From NCBI GenBank assembly GCA_027943335.1, contig BSBK01006738.1, forward strand, positions 315,001-379,000: a DNA stretch of 64,000 nt. Reading direction: 5' to 3'. The DNA is from Chamaecyparis obtusa (lineage: Eukaryota > Streptophyta > Pinopsida > Cupressales > Cupressaceae). Of this stretch, positions 44,748-58,476 are shown piece by piece (positions within the stretch are counted from its first letter, which is position 1; each line of letters begins with the position of its first letter). A model generated the notes under the pieces. That model searched no databases. It saw only the letters and a program-made list of their open reading frames with translations, and was not told the origin of the DNA. Made by a program: the position numbers and the translations under genes.

Positions 44748-47031
44748 TGTAGACCCCTCTGCACTTGAAAACAAAATCTAAATAATACAAATGAAAAGAG
44801 GGATTTTTAGTATTTAAACGGTATGTATTGCTAAAAACTCTAATTTACCTTGTTTTACTAAATCTTTCATAACTTGAACTAGAGAACTCTGATATACATG
44901 TTGTATGTTGCATTGGAATCATGGTTCACTTCTCTATCTTGCCAAATTCTCTATGAGTGATTTTGAATCAACATAGAACCCCATTGATAGTATCTTTCAT
45001 CATGAATCCTTCATAATTCATTGTGGTAAACATGATAACTTCTTTCTCCCTCCTAAGTAGAAAGAAGAAATAAGGGGCATATAGCTACCCTCAAATTTCA
45101 TCATCCTTAGTATGTATTGTAGGTGGTTTTTTATTTTAAAGTGGTTTTTTCTAAATGTAATACCAAATATTTTATTGTGGGTATTGCTACACTATGGGCT
45201 TCATTCGAAACCTTTGGAAATATCATTTTTATATGACTATGTATTTTTTTGTACTTTAGCTTACATATACATGTAGTACCATATGATTTATTAAGTGGAG
45301 AAAAATGTAGTGTCGTAAATTGTAGACCTTTGATAGGGTGTCCAATTCTACACTCCCTAGCACTCATTTTAGTGTGTCTCATTCTATTATACATTATAGG
45401 ACTCCATCATTTATTTAAGTAATGATTAATTCAAGAATATGAGTCCTCTCTTAATGTAAATCTCATCACACTCCTATTTGGGCCCTTAATTTTAGTTGTC
45501 CCCTTTAATTCTTTCATTTTGTCAATTTATTATAAATCCTACCCCGTTTACAATTCAAAACATGTTCCTCACATCTAAATGTCACATTTTTCCACAAAAA
45601 TGCTTTTTGAGCATGTAGACACTATTATCTTGCATCCCTAAAAATTTGGGCCAATTTAGTTACGTCTAATTCACTTGGGGTGACCTTGGACCTTTCTTTT
45701 TGGCCTAACATATGGAATTATATTATGGAAATCTTACCCTTTCTAAAATCCTTGATGCAAAAACATGGTAATCCTAAGTTGTCTTTTCAATAGTTCAAAG
45801 TTAGAATCTCAAATATAAGCAAGTAAGCTTCCTCATTTGTGATATCGAGTAATTATGTAAGACAAACTCTACAAATTGAAGATATCTATATGAAATTAAT
45901 GTCTACAAATTCAAGGAAAAATTATCAAGCACCAAGTCTTTAATAAGCTATTATACATCATTATGGAAGCTTCAAGAGATGTTGGACAATAATAAGGAAT
46001 CACCAAGTAATGATTAGCTTGTACTTCTCTGTAAAGGTTTAGTATGATTTCATATTATTCTCATGTTTCTTTAAATAAGCTTTAGATATGAATTTTATCA
46101 TTTCAAGTCATGTGATTCATGCATTCTCGAGTTAATTTCAATCATATCATTTAGGGTTTTTCTCTAACACACTTGAGTGGGACTCTATTTTATATTTATG
46201 CAATTTATCTCATTAAAATTTTAGACACACATAAGATTCAAGAGCACATACACTATTCCAACTTTCAATATCGACTATTCGTAGAGGTGGGAACCACTAA
46301 AATGGGGGATTCACTAGGGAAAACTCCTATATAGCCACACAAAAAGACATTATCTATTTTTCAAGTTTGGCTATAGGTACTAATAGAGGTGAAAAACTAA
46401 AATCAACCCAAGAGACAGTGAGAGACCCATATTTAAAAGACTAGCAAGAAAACCCATGTCAAGGGTGCTTGGAGAATCCCTAACCAAATTCAAGGATGTT
46501 AAGGGTATCATTGACTCCCAAAAAGTGGATCTAAATTTTCAAAGACCCAATGCAAAGTCTCAAGAGTCCAGATCTTGAAGGGTGTGCAAAAATTCATCAT
46601 CTAAATGAGGATCCCCTAACCAATAGTGACCTTCAAATTTCAGCTCAGATTTCAAATACAAACATGCCCTACAATTCTCTTTTTGTATTTGTACATGTTC
46701 TATTGTTTTCATTTTTTGTATTAGTCAATAATAATCATTTATGTGTAGATCCCAATTATTTAGTCTTTTGACTCCCAAACACACTAGATCAACACAAGAA
46801 TATAAGCCCTAAGAATATAATGTTGAATTGACTCTCCTGAGCAAATGGCTAGTCAATCATACTTATCTCTTGGTGGTTTCATATCCAAATGTATAGGTTA
46901 AAGAGGATACTTGGCACTATACCATCTTAAAATGGATGCACTCATTATTTAAGACCATTTAGCTCCCATCCTTTACCAAATTTATGAACCATGGATGGAT
47001 TCATGATCAATCCCTCTTTTCTCCTATTCTG
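44748..47031. other. Gene-free spacer
   Basis: AT-rich sequence with no supported gene. Small frames at 45131-45394 (-) and 46550-46771 (+) lack motifs. Confidence 0.45.
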
Positions 47032-48316
47032 TGTTGGAGATTTGGCAGCAAGCCATTGTTGACTGTATGTTTGTCATTAATGACAAAATAAGGTAAGAAA
47101 AGTGCGTGGAAGCCTAATGGAGAGAGTCTTGAGCATATGTTTCCTAGATATGTTATCAACATGATATCATAAGCATAGAGGTTGATTCTAAGTGTAGACA
47201 GTTATATAGTTGACTATTTCAGCAAGTGTTCCTGATAGGTCCCAAGAAGAGTTATGTATGTGATTTACAGTACGGTTGTGGTGAAGCCTTGCACATTTAC
47301 ATTTATGTTGTAGCCATGTTAGAGAGGCTATGTTCATGGATGCAAAGTCTGATATGCAGTACAGTCTGACTTATGAATTCTCCAGTTACCAATTATAGTT
47401 TCTTGAGTTTATCTGACAGAGCCGACATTGTTTCTATTGTTGTAGTAGTTGTGCCTATCATTTGGATATGCATGCTTGGATTGGTGTTTGGAGAAGAGTT
47501 AAGAATGTTTGGTTAAGAGTGCATAACATAGCATGAGAAGAAAGAAGTAGTTAATTTGGTGGATCTGACAGTGTGAAGTGACGCGTCTACTCATATGGAG
47601 TTGCACGGTCTTAATTTGTGTTGCATGCTTAGTAGAGCTGACTGAGATTTCATTGGAGAGTTGTATTGTTTCTCTAATATGATTTCAATATGGTTCTAAT
47701 AGGTTGACTTGATTATATCATTTAGAGGAAGATATTAATAGGCAGTCATTTGTTATTGCTAAGTATGGCAGTTAGTTGAAAGAAAGTAGCAGAGCAGAAG
47801 TTGCGAAGTGTTGTGCCATCAGCAAAAGGTCTATGTGACAAAGAAGATAGTATATGATATTCATTAGAACTGATCAAGACAATAGGTCTACCTCACAGTT
47901 CACCAAGATCTAGATATAGTGTGTATTTGTTATTCAGAAGGTTGCAGCCTTCACCATTTGAGTAGTGAGCTCTCGAACAGTGCATCCTCACCCCTAATAG
48001 GGTTAATTGTAAAAGACTCCTAATAGGGTCTGACCCTTGAGCAGTTCATTGTACTTATTACATTGTAAAGATCAACTCCTAATAGGGTTGTAAGATCTTC
48101 TAACATGGATCATTATAAACTAGTGCAGTTTTAGTGGGTGTCAATTCGCACCGGGGTTTTTACCTATTTGGGTTTCCCCATAACCAAAATTGTGTTGATG
48201 TGTTATTGTATTTATGCTTTACGTTGTTCTATACTTAATTGGATAAATAATTGAATCTTGTAGATAATTGATTCACCCCCCCCCCCTCTTAGTTATCTCT
48301 TGGGACTATTCCTAAT
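47032..48316 (+). repeat. 5' LTR of copia element 3
   Basis: It starts TGTTGGAGATTTGG and ends CCTAATA (the partner ends CCTAACA). It contains an ACGCGT-centred motif near 47581, several CTAATAGGG boxes at 47990-48110 and a C-run at about 48277-48286. Confidence 0.95.
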
Positions 48317-48318
48317 AA

Positions 48319-48330
48319 TTGGTATTAGAG
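48319..48330 (+). other. Primer-binding site of copia element 3
   Basis: TGGTATTAGAGC, two bases after the LTR, is the same iMet-type variant as in copia 2. Confidence 0.9.
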
Positions 48331-48374
48331 CCAAGTGCCTCGGAGTGAAAGTTTAACAGCTTGAGGTTGATCAG

Positions 48375-49658
48375 ATGGCATTCTTTAGAAAAGAAAGTCC
48401 TAAGTTTGATGGAGAGAACTATCTAGACTGGAAGAACAAAATGATGACACATTTGCAGTGCATTGCCTTTGAGATTTTTGAAGTAGCTACCAAAGAAGTT
48501 TAGATTCCCTCTCTAGCAGATCTTGCAAAAGATGATGCAACCTTGAAGTAAAAGGAGATGCTCACTTCAAATGCTATTTCCAAAGAAGCCCTTATCAGCA
48601 CCCTATCTGACAGTGAGTTTTCAGAGATCGTGAAAATGGACAAAGCCTATAAGATATGGAAGTATCTAGAAGACATGTTTGAAGGAGATATTCAAGCCAT
48701 GAATGCATGTAGAAAGACATGGAAGAAAATGTACAATACATTAGAGATGCTACCTGATGAGAATCTTAGAGCCTAAAATCAAAGGATTAATGAAGCAGTT
48801 ACAGGAATCAGAAAAAATGGTGGATAAATTTCAGAAGAAGACATAATGGATAAATTGATGACTACCTTGACACTAGAATATGACAAAAAGATATGCATCC
48901 TAGATGAAACTATGTAGTCCACAAAAGACTTTAAAAGAGAGACCTTAATCAGAAAGATTTCAGCCTTTGAGATCTCAAGATTGAAGAGAGAGCTCAAAAG
49001 TGAAACAACCTTCAAAACCTCAGTCCATGGTAAGAAATCCTTGAACACTTCTGGTAATTTTGATTATGATGATGAAGAGAAAGAACTAGATGATTTCATT
49101 TCTTGAATTGGTAAGAAAGAAAGGAAAGGAAAAGGGAAATATGAAGGTCAATTACCATTCAAATTCTTTTCATGTAACAAGATTGGTCACTTTGCATCTG
49201 AGTGTCCTACAAGAGTCAAGAAGTTCAAAACTAACTACAAGCCTAAGTATACAAAAGAATGTTACTATGTTGGTGATGGAGTATCCGATGAAGATTCAAT
49301 AGAAGATGAAATTAGATTCATTGTTCTTGAAGACATAGAGAAATTATTTGATGGAATGGACCTTGAAGATGAAAAGAAATCACAAGAGTTAGCATTGATT
49401 TTACAAGCTGACATTAGGACAGATTGGATTATTGACAGCGGTTTCTCACATCATATGACAGGAGACAAGGATAGATTTGTACATCTAGATAGATACAAAG
49501 GAGGCATGGTTAGATTTGGAGACAACACTCCTAAACCTATCATAGGTAGAGGATCTATCACCTTGGATGGAAAAAATAACACTGATGATGTTATTTATGT
49601 TGATGGTCTACAACATAAATTACTAAGTGTTGGACAGTTGCTTGGCAAAGGATATTAG
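48375..49658 (+). pseudogene. Copia element 3 gag and protease
   Basis: Starting at the ATG 48375 (MAFFRKESPKFDGENYLDWK), a single frame is kept through UBN2-type gag and the zinc knuckle to the protease site WIIDSGFSHHMTGD at about 49430. Its breaks are stop codons, not frameshifts (for example near 48500, 48549, 48774, 48825, 48915 and 49104). The knuckle reads FFSCNKIGHFASEC, so the first Cys of CCHC appears to be Phe. The start resembles that of copia 2 closely. Confidence 0.9.
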
Positions 49659-50686
49659 TTTTAATTCAAAGACAACAAGTACATCATTAATAACAAATAA
49701 GGAGAGATGATTGCATTAGGTTCAAAGACTAAAGGTAATGTTTTTTAGCTTAATCCTGAAGCAAGTTGTTTTGTTGCTAAAGTCGATGGCAGTTGGTTAT
49801 GGCATAAAAGACTATGTCACATAAATTTTGACAACATAGTGAAGATAACCAATGTAAAGGCAATAAGAGACCTTCCTAGCATTGAAAAACTAGTTGATAC
49901 AATATGCAGGGAATGTGTGATGGGAAAGCATGTGAGGAATTCATTCAGAAGCAAGAACAATTCAGCAGAGAACAAGTTGGATCTAATACATACAGACTTA
50001 TGTGGACCAACTCAAACAAGATCATACTATGGTGAAAGGTACTTTATTTTTTTTGGTGATGATTATTCTAGAATGATGTGGGTTGCATTCTTAAAAGATA
50101 AATCAGAAGCATTTGAGAAGTTCAAAATATTCAAAGCTAAAGTTGAAAATGAGTCTGGATTGAAGATTAAATGTCTAAGATCAGATAGAGGAGGAGAATT
50201 CACCTCTGGCAGATTTTATGAGTATTGTGAAGAACATGGAATAAAGAGACGGCTAACTGATCCTAGAACACCTCAGCAGAATAGAATTGTAGAAAGAAGG
50301 AATATGATCATACTTGATACAACGTGCACCATCATGATTGAAGGAAAGGTCACACACACCTATTGGAGAGATGTGGTCAATATTGTAGTCTATACTATCA
50401 ATAGAATTCAATTGAGACCAGGCATAGACAAGACACCTTATGAGCTATGGTTTAGTAATGTACCTACATTCAAATACTTCAAAATCTTTGGAAGTAAGTG
50501 CTACATCAAGAGAGATGAAGCTATAGGCAAGTTTGATGCAAGAAGTGATGAAGGTATTTTTCTTGGTTACTCCACTAAAAGAAAAGCTTATAGATGTTTT
50601 AATTTAAGATTGAAGAAGATCATTAAAAGTGCTCATGTGAAGATTGATGAGAAGTTTATGATTCAAGAAAGATATCATGATTATGT
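49659..50686 (+). pseudogene. Copia element 3 integrase, interrupted by copia 4
   Basis: The same frame as gag continues. After a few stops it gives LWHKRLCHINFDNIVKIT, a zinc region (CRECVMGKHVRNSF) and the core: LDLIHTDLCGPTQ, FFGDDYSRMMWVAFL, LRSDRGGEFTSGRF, DPRTPQQNRIVERRN. The linker EGIFLGYSTKRKAYRCFN leads to the point where copia 4 is inserted, after codon DY. The acidic catalytic residues are present. Confidence 0.9.
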
Positions 50687-52177
50687 TGTTAGAATAACTG
50701 AGAGGGGGGTGAATTAGTTATCTAGTGTCCCAATTTAAAATGTATAATTCAAAACAATTTCTTCCTTTTCTGCTTGTCGGTAAGCAATAATAACTCTTAT
50801 TGTTTGTGCTTTTACCAATTACTAGTCTAATGCTAAAATAGATTACCAATCAAATCTAACATGTAATATGCAAATTATGATAACAAACAAATATCGCAAT
50901 CAACACATAACACAAGAGATTTAACGTGGAAACCTTGTAAAGCGAAAAACCACCTGGGACCGGCAACCCAAAATTGTTCACTCTTCTGAAGTGAGGTTGG
51001 TTAAGACCCAACCCTATTAAAGGTTACAAACACGCTGTCAGGTGTGACCTTGTTAGAGGATTTTAGAATAGAATTTGTCTTCCAACTAGCATTCACTATG
51101 GGGTTGATAGGATAACAATGTTCATTCTATGAATGATACATCATAAGACTTTCAGAGTCCACTCGGTTAAGAGATTTAGACTGTATACAATGGTTAAATA
51201 TGTAACAGTAAAATGACCTACCTTAATACAACTTCAATTGCAAATTATAGATCAATATTCAGTCCATACAAATCCTTCTGATCAATAATTCACTTCAGAT
51301 TCAATACTGTATCAACTTACTATCTATCAGTAACTACTCTTTGTAGCTCGATAATTGCTCTCCAGCTCGGTTCTTACTAACCAGTATGATCAGAATGCAT
51401 GAAAACCTTATTCACATGATAATCTTGCAGCTTCTTCTTCTTTCGGCTCTCTTCATAAATAAATTATGTTCTCTTATATAGACGAGTAAATCATTTTCTT
51501 CTCCACCATCAAATTTTTCCGCTTAATCACATTCATAGATTTTGCCGCTTAAAACTTTCTCGGTACTTGTGTCAATAACACATTTCAGTCTTCTCCGTTA
51601 GATCTTCCCTAAATTTTGTCAGTCGTCAATCTATGTAAAAAACATTATATGTTACCTTGATGTTATACTCTTGCTAGCTCATCAATCTTATCGGCTAAAC
51701 TAATCATTTAATTCATTCTGTTCCGCTCGGTTAACAAAGAAATACGTCAGTGAATACTACTCGGTTTATACTGTGGTCAGTATACACTACACTCCATTGA
51801 TGTATACTAGAAATGCTTCATTTACCGACAACACTACTTTGTGTCTTTCAGGTCTATACTTCATCATAGATGAATGCAACATAATGAAGTCAATATCATC
51901 AAGTCATAGACTCATCAACAAGTTACTCAATGTGTTCCTTATCCTCATCTGTCATTTACATCTTTCCTCATGTAGATTTCTCTGTTCTTCATCTCTTTTC
52001 CATTTTTTCTTCAGATGTCTCGGTGTAGTAACTTAAAAGATAAGTGTTGTCAAACTAGTTGACATCAATGACAACATAATACTAATTTAATCATATTACA
52101 TATCTAATCAGCAACTTCTCAGTGATCTTGCAATCACAGATCCTTCAATTAGATTCCAAATCACTTGTAGTCCAACA
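50687..52177 (-). repeat. 3' LTR of copia element 4
   Basis: In + orientation it starts TGTTAGAATAACTGAG and ends GTAGTCCAACA. A TATATAAG box is read on the minus strand near 51475-51482. Confidence 0.95.
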
Positions 52178-52740
52178 ATCTCTCCCTTTGGCATTGATGG
52201 CAACTCAAGTAATATGAAATGTACCATACACATACCAAACATACATTCTACAACTTTGTGAACAAATGTTGTCAGTCGAATAGAATTAATATGTTTAATC
52301 ACTACATTACTAAACCAGCATTAAGTAATACAACTTTACCATTCTATAGTTGTGATCTTTTCAGTTCTCCTGTTCCTGCTTCTATTCTTTGTAACTAATC
52401 TTCAATACTCTGTCTCATTCAGATTGTCTCTCCCTTAGATAATTGTCATCGGTGCTTGTTCCTTTTCATATTTTGTTTATCTCTCCCCTTTTCATTTCAT
52501 ATGGTTTATCTCTCCCTTTGATAGCAATGCCAAAGAAACAAATAAACAATCAGCTCTGTACTAGCCAAGTAACTCTCTGTGGTGTTTAGTACTTCCTCTG
52601 TATCTTTGTATACTGATATCTCATCGGTTCAAGTTCTCAAGCTTAATCAAAACCTTGAACATGATTCAAAGTGTGAACTATGCTGCATCAACATGAATGA
52701 TCTTCTGATAAAAGTTGGCTGATGCAACATCCAGATCACC
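52178..52740 (-). other. Polypurine tract and 3' spacer of copia element 4
   Basis: The minus strand reads CATCAATGCCAAAGGGAGAG immediately before the LTR (tract 52178-52191), the same phrase as in copia 2 and 3. The remainder is non-coding. Confidence 0.8.
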
Positions 52741-54180
52741 TTAGTGACCAATAGACAAGGGATGGACCCCAAGTCTAGTCCTCAAGTATTCAAATGTGTC
52801 CTTCGGTAGGGGCTTTGTAAAAGTATCTGCAAGTTGTTCTTTAGATGTAACAAACTCTAACTTTACTTGTTTCTATTGCACTTGTTCTCTTAAGTAATGA
52901 TACTTAATAGATATATGCTTTGTCTAAGAGTGCATCACAAGATTCTTTGAAATATTAATAGCACTAGTGTTGTCAAAGTATATAATCACCGGGTCAGTGA
53001 TTACCTCATTCATTCCTTCCAACACTTGTTTGATATATGCAATGTTTGAATAGTTAGTAGTAGCAGCAACATATTTTGCTTTAGCTGTAGACTGAGAAAT
53101 ACAAGTATGCTTTTTACTTATCTAGGTTACAAGTCTTTCACCAAAGAAAAATGCTCCTCCAGTGGTGCTTTTTCTATCATCCACATTTCCAGCCCAATCA
53201 GCATCGGTGTAAACTTTTAGTTCAAACTTCCCTTCTTTAGAATACCATAATCAATAATTTTCTATTTTCTTCAAGTATCTTAAGATCTTTTTTGTAGCTA
53301 TCATGTGTGATTCTCTAGGGTTAGCAGAAAATCTTGCAACAATTCCCACAACATGTGCTATATCTGGCCTACTATGAACTACGTACATTAACTTACCAAT
53401 CATAGATCAATAAAGTGTCTGATTTACCTTAGTAGTTTCATCCTCCTTTGTCAATTTGCATCCAGTAGCCATCAGTGTTCCCACAGGTTTAGCATCTTCC
53501 ATGCCAAATGTCTTTAGTACTTCCTTTATGTATTTAGATTGTGTGATGAATATGCCATCACTCTGTTGAATCACTTGAAGTCCAAGAAAGAACTTAATCT
53601 CTCTGAACATAGACATTTCAAATTCATTTTGCATTTCATCAGCAAATGCCTTGCAGACAAGATCTGAGCCACCAAAGATAATATCATCAACAAATATTTC
53701 AGCAATGATAATAGTATCATCAGTATCACCTTTCACATACAAATTATTGTTTTCACTTGTTCTAACAAATCCAATACTTAAGAAGTAAGTATGAAGTCTT
53801 TCAAACCATAATCTTGGTGCTTGCTTTAGACCATATAAAGCCTTATGTAATCTACATACCATGTCTTTATTGTCGGGATCAACAAATCCTTCAGGTTGTT
53901 CAATGTAGACTTCTTCTTCAAGTATACCATTCAAAAATGTTGACTTCACATCCATTTGATAGACTTTGAATTTCTTATGTGCAGCATATGCAAGTAGCAT
54001 TCTAACTCCTAATCTAGCAATACATGAAAATGTCTCACCATAGTCAATGCCTTCTTCCTGGGCATATCCCTTGCATACTAATCTAGCTTTATTTCTTGTG
54101 ACTTCACCATTTTCATTCAATTTATTCCTATATATCCACTTAGTACCGATAACATTCTTATCTTTTGGTCGGGGTACTAA
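52741..54180 (-). pseudogene. Copia element 4 reverse transcriptase and RNase H
   Basis: In the single pol frame: [58 protein letters not shown] and the catalytic [12 protein letters not shown]. RNase H follows (LKVYTDADWAGNVDDRKSTT, FDNTSAINISKNLVM, EQLADTFTKPLPKDTFEYLR) to a natural-looking TAA at 52741-52743. Premature stops at about 53406, 53259, 53125, 52930 and 52890 are single-codon changes (TGA and TAG). No frameshift is seen. Confidence 0.9.
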
Positions 54181-55917
54181 GGACTAGGTTTTGTTCTTTT
54201 CTATTTGTTCTATTTCCTCCTTCATTGCATTAACCCATTCTTCATTCTCTAATGCAACTTTCATAGTTTTAGGTTCAAACTCACAAATTAGACATGTACC
54301 TTGTCTTGTTTTGCTTCTGGTTTGCATTCCAGCATGTCTGTCTCCAATGATTTGTGTTTCAGGATGATGTCTCCTGAAAAAACTAGCCAAGACTTGATTT
54401 CTCCTTTCTTGTTCATCTTGCTCAGGGTCATTTCCTTGCACAGCAGCTACTTCATGTTCATCAGTTTGTGGTGCCTGTTGTGCTGCATTTTTTCTTTGCT
54501 GACCGATTGTTACAACTTGCGATTTCAATAGATACTCTTGATATTCAATGTCAGTGAATCTACCATAATCTTCAGGTTCCTTTGTAATTTCCTCTATGTA
54601 CTTGTCATCAAAATCATCAACACGAACATTAGTACTTTCAACAATCTTATTTATAGCCTTATTCAAACATTTGTATGCTTTACTTGTAGTGGAATATCTA
54701 AGAAATATTCCTTCATCTCCTTTAGAATCAGATTTTCCATTTCTCTCATCTTTCAAGATAAAGCATTTACTTCCAAAAATTATGAAATAACTTACAGTAG
54801 GTTTGTGTCCAAACCATAGTTCATAAGGTGTTCGGTTGGAGTCCTTCTTCAGTTGTACTCAGTTAAGAACATATACAGTTGTACTTACAGCTTCCCTCCA
54901 ATATGTCTGAGCAACATTCTTCTGTATCATCAATGTTCTAGCACAGTCAATTATAGACCTATTCCTTCTTTCAACAATGCCATTTTTCTGAGGTGTCCTT
55001 GGTGCAGATACCTGCCTCCTAATTCCATGCTCATTGAAAAATTTAGTAAATTCATCAGAGATAAATTCACCTCCTCTATCAGATCTTAAGCACTTTATTT
55101 CCTTACCGGTTTCTTTCTCTACCTTAGCTTTATACCACTTAAACATTTTGAAAGCTTCAGATTTCTCTTTCAAGAACATAACAGTCATCAATCTAGTATA
55201 ATCATCAACAAAAAGAATAAAATATCTATCACCAGAACAACTCTGAGTTCTCATAAGACCACATAGGTCGGTATGAACCAATTCAAGTATCTTCTTTGTT
55301 GAGTAGTCTTTGCTTTTAAAACTAGACTTAGTCATCTTACCTCTTTAACATTCATGGCACATGGCATGATCAGGTTTTGTCAAGTTAGGCAATCCTCTAA
55401 CTCTTTTCTTTCTACTAATCTTGATCATGTTCTCAAAGTTCACATGGCATAACCTTCGGTGCCACAGCCAAGCATCTTCATCCTTTATTAACAAACAAGA
55501 AGAATGATCTATATCAAGATAGAATAGATAAACTCTGGATTGTGTACCAGTTCTGACAAGTCTTCCTCCATCATCATAAATCTTCACCTTTTTCCTCTCA
55601 AAAGCTAGTCGATGGCCTGAATTGTTTAGTTGAGCCACACTTATCAGATTATAGTTTAGTCCATCTACCCAATATGCATTTTCACATTGTAATCTATCAT
55701 TGATCATCAGTGAGCCTTTACCTCTTACCATACAAGGTCCATCATTTCCCATTCTCACAAATCCTCCATTATACTCAACAATATGATCAAACTTCTCTAC
55801 ATCACCGGTCATATGATGTGTGTAGCTGCTATCTCTGATCCATGTATCATTTCTACCTACCTTAGAGATTAGTGTTGTCTCTTCATGTTTCTCTTCCTCT
55901 TCTGAGTCATCTTTCAT
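54181..55917 (-). pseudogene. Copia element 4 protease end, integrase and linker
   Basis: The protease region (55917-55345) reads WIRDSSYTHHMTGD, where copia elements have DSG, so the catalytic Gly appears to be Ser. The GAG-pre-integrase block is WLWHRRLCHVNFENMIKIS with CHEC. The integrase core is intact in pattern: LELVHTDLCG, LFVDDYTRLMTV, LRSDRGGEFISDEF, APRTPQKNGIVERRN. The linker 54756-54184 is Gln-rich. Stops at 55345, 54859 and 54184 interrupt the frame; the last is a Trp codon turned TAG. Confidence 0.9.
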
Positions 55918-56922
55918 AGCAACAAATACAACTTCTATATCATCATCAAAATCAGATTCAGTTTCAATATCTTTAGCTATGTAACATACCTTTTTGCCTT
56001 TTTCATCTTAGTTGTCTCTGTTGTTGTGTCGATAACCTCTGTTGACTCTTCTCTCGCAGCTTCCTTCAAATCGGTCTTTGGATCTATCATCATCTTTCTT
56101 CTGTGGACATCTAGCAATGATGTGACCGACTTCTTTACAATTAAAGCATTCTAAAGGTAGCTTACCTCTATACCTTCCTTTTCCTTTGGGCAATCTTCTG
56201 GCCATAAGTGCTTCAAGCTCATCAAGTTCATCATTGTTATTGTCATCACTATCACAATTCTTACTATTCCTACTAGACTTTCGAATCTTCAGAGAAGACA
56301 TGAAAGTGGATTCAATAGAAGGAACAACACTGTTATCAAAATTGTTTAATTCAAAGGTTGTAAGTTTACCAATCAGAGTGTCAAGAGTGAGATTGGATGT
56401 AGCTCTTGTTTCATGAATTGAAAAAATCCTGATTGCATAAACTGGTAGCAAAGTTCTGAGAATCTTGCTTATCACTATTTCATCATCAATCACTCCATCA
56501 GATGCTGTAATAGCATGTACCACTTCTTTGAGTCTATTTGAATATTGGACAATGTTCTCACCTTCTATCATTCTCATCTCATCAAATCTACCTCTTAGAC
56601 TTTCAGCTTGGGCTCTTTTGACATTCAGATCTCCATTGTAGATTTGTGCTAATTTATCCCACATTACTTTAGTAGTTGTGCATGTCTTGATATCTTCAAA
56701 TTCAGCATCGGTACAGGCAGCAACAAGTTCCATCATAGTAACATTGTGTTCATGCTTATCCTTTAGTTGATTAATAGTTAGGGGACCAGTGGGTGGTTGC
56801 ATGTAGCCATTTTGCATCAGATCTAGTGCCGAGTTCCCAATTCTAGATATGTGCAGCTTCATTCTGCTTTGCCATACTACGAAGTTCTCTTTATTCAGTT
56901 TTGGTACTTCCCTCTTATACAT
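55918..56922 (-). pseudogene. Copia element 4 gag
   Basis: The start at 56922 gives MYKREVPKLNKENFVVWQSR. The UBN2 domain includes TTKVMWDKLAQIYNGDLNVK and IVQYSNRLKEVVHAITASDG. An Asp/Asn-rich linker leads to an intact zinc knuckle (CFNCKEVGHIIARC) at about 56130. The stop at 56008 is in frame and gag-pol continues after it. Confidence 0.9.
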
Positions 56923-56973
56923 CTTGAGACCTTTATGCTTAAGTCCTTAAAATTTTGTTCCAAGCAACGTAGC

Positions 56974-56985
56974 TTTGATAACAAT
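56974..56985 (-). other. Degenerate primer-binding site of copia element 4
   Basis: Next to the 5' LTR the minus strand reads ATTGTTATCAAAGC. Ten of the last 12 bases match the iMet site TGGTATCAGAGC. Confidence 0.7.
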
Positions 56986-58476
56986 TGTTAGAATAACTGA
57001 GAGGGGGGTGAATCAGTTAACTAGTGTCCCAATTCAAAATGTATAATTCAAAACAATTTCTTCCTTTTCTGCTCATCGATAAGCAATAATAACTCTTACT
57101 GTCTGTGCTTTTACCGATTACCAGTCTAATGCTAAAATAGATTACCGATCAAATCTAACATGTAATATGCAAAGTATGATAACAAACAAATATCACAATC
57201 AACACATAACACAAGAGATTTAACGTGGAAATCCTGTAAAGGGAAAAACCACCTGGGACCGAAAACCAAAAATTGTTCACTCTTCTGAAGTGAGGTCGGT
57301 TAAGACCCAACCCTGTTAAAGGTTACAAACACACTGTCAGGTGTGACCTTGTTAGAGGATTTTAGACTAGAAGTTATCATCCAACTAGCATTCACTATGG
57401 GGTTGATAGGATAACAATGTTCATTCTATGAATGATACATCATAAGACTTTCAGAGTCCACTCGGTTAAGAGATTTAGACTGTATACAATGGTTAAATAT
57501 GTAATAGTAAAATGACCTACCTTAATACAACTTCAATTGCAGATTACAGAACAATATTCAGTCCATACAAATCCTTCTGATCAATAATTCACTTCAGATT
57601 CAATACTATATCAAATTACTATCCATCAGTAACTACTCTTTGTAGCTCAATAATTGCTATGCAGCTCAGTTCTTACTAACCAGTATGATCAGAATGCATG
57701 AAAACCTTATTCACACGATAATCCTATAGCTTCTTCTTCTTTCGGCTCTCTTCATAAATAAATTATGTTCTCTTTTATAGACGATTAAATCACTTTCTTC
57801 TCCACCATCAGATTTCTCCGCTTAATCACATTCATAGATTTTGCCTCTTAAAACCTTCTTGGTACTTGTGTCAATAACATGTTTCAATCTTCTTCGTTAG
57901 ATCTTCCCTAAATTTTGTCAGCCGTCAATCTATGTAACAAACATTATTTGTTACCTCGATGTTATACTCTTTCCAGCACATCAATCTTATCGGCTAAACT
58001 AATCATTTAATTCATTCTGTTCTACTCGGTTAACAAAGAAATGCGACGGTGAATACTACTTGGTTTATACTACAGTCGGTATACACTACACTCCATCGGT
58101 GTATACTAGAAATGCTTCATAAACTGACAACACTACTTTGTGTCTTTCAGGTCTATACTTCATTATAGATGAATGCAACATAATGAAGTCAATATCACCA
58201 AGTCATAGACTCATCAACAAGTTACTCAATGTGTTCCTTATCCTCATCTGTCATGTACATCTTTCCTCATGTAGATTTCTTTGTTCTTCATCTCTTTTCA
58301 ATTTTTTCTTCAGATGTCTTGGTGTGGTAACTTACAAGATAAGTGTTGTCAAACTAGTTGACATCAATGACAACATAATACTAATTTAATCATATTACAT
58401 ATCTAATCAGAAACTTCTCAGTGATCTTGCAATCACAGATCCCTCAATCAGATTCCAAATCACTTGTAGTCCAACA
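56986..58476 (-). repeat. 5' LTR of copia element 4
   Basis: It is the 1491-bp partner of 50687-52177, with the same ends. The TATA motif near 57773 reads TATAAAAG on the minus strand. Confidence 0.95.

Larger units (their letters stand above)
50687..58476 (-). mobile_element. Copia element 4: Ty1/copia retrotransposon nested in copia 3, opposite orientation
   Basis: Two 1491-bp LTRs (50687-52177 and 56986-58476) enclose gag-pol on the minus strand. Flanking pentamers are TATGT and ATTGT (three of five identical), an imperfect target duplication. A 5-bp duplication restores the reading frame of copia 3 exactly across the insertion. Over the first 300 bp the LTRs differ at about 19 sites by eye, mostly transitions. 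Gag-pol is a single 1393-codon frame broken only by stops. Confidence 0.95.
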
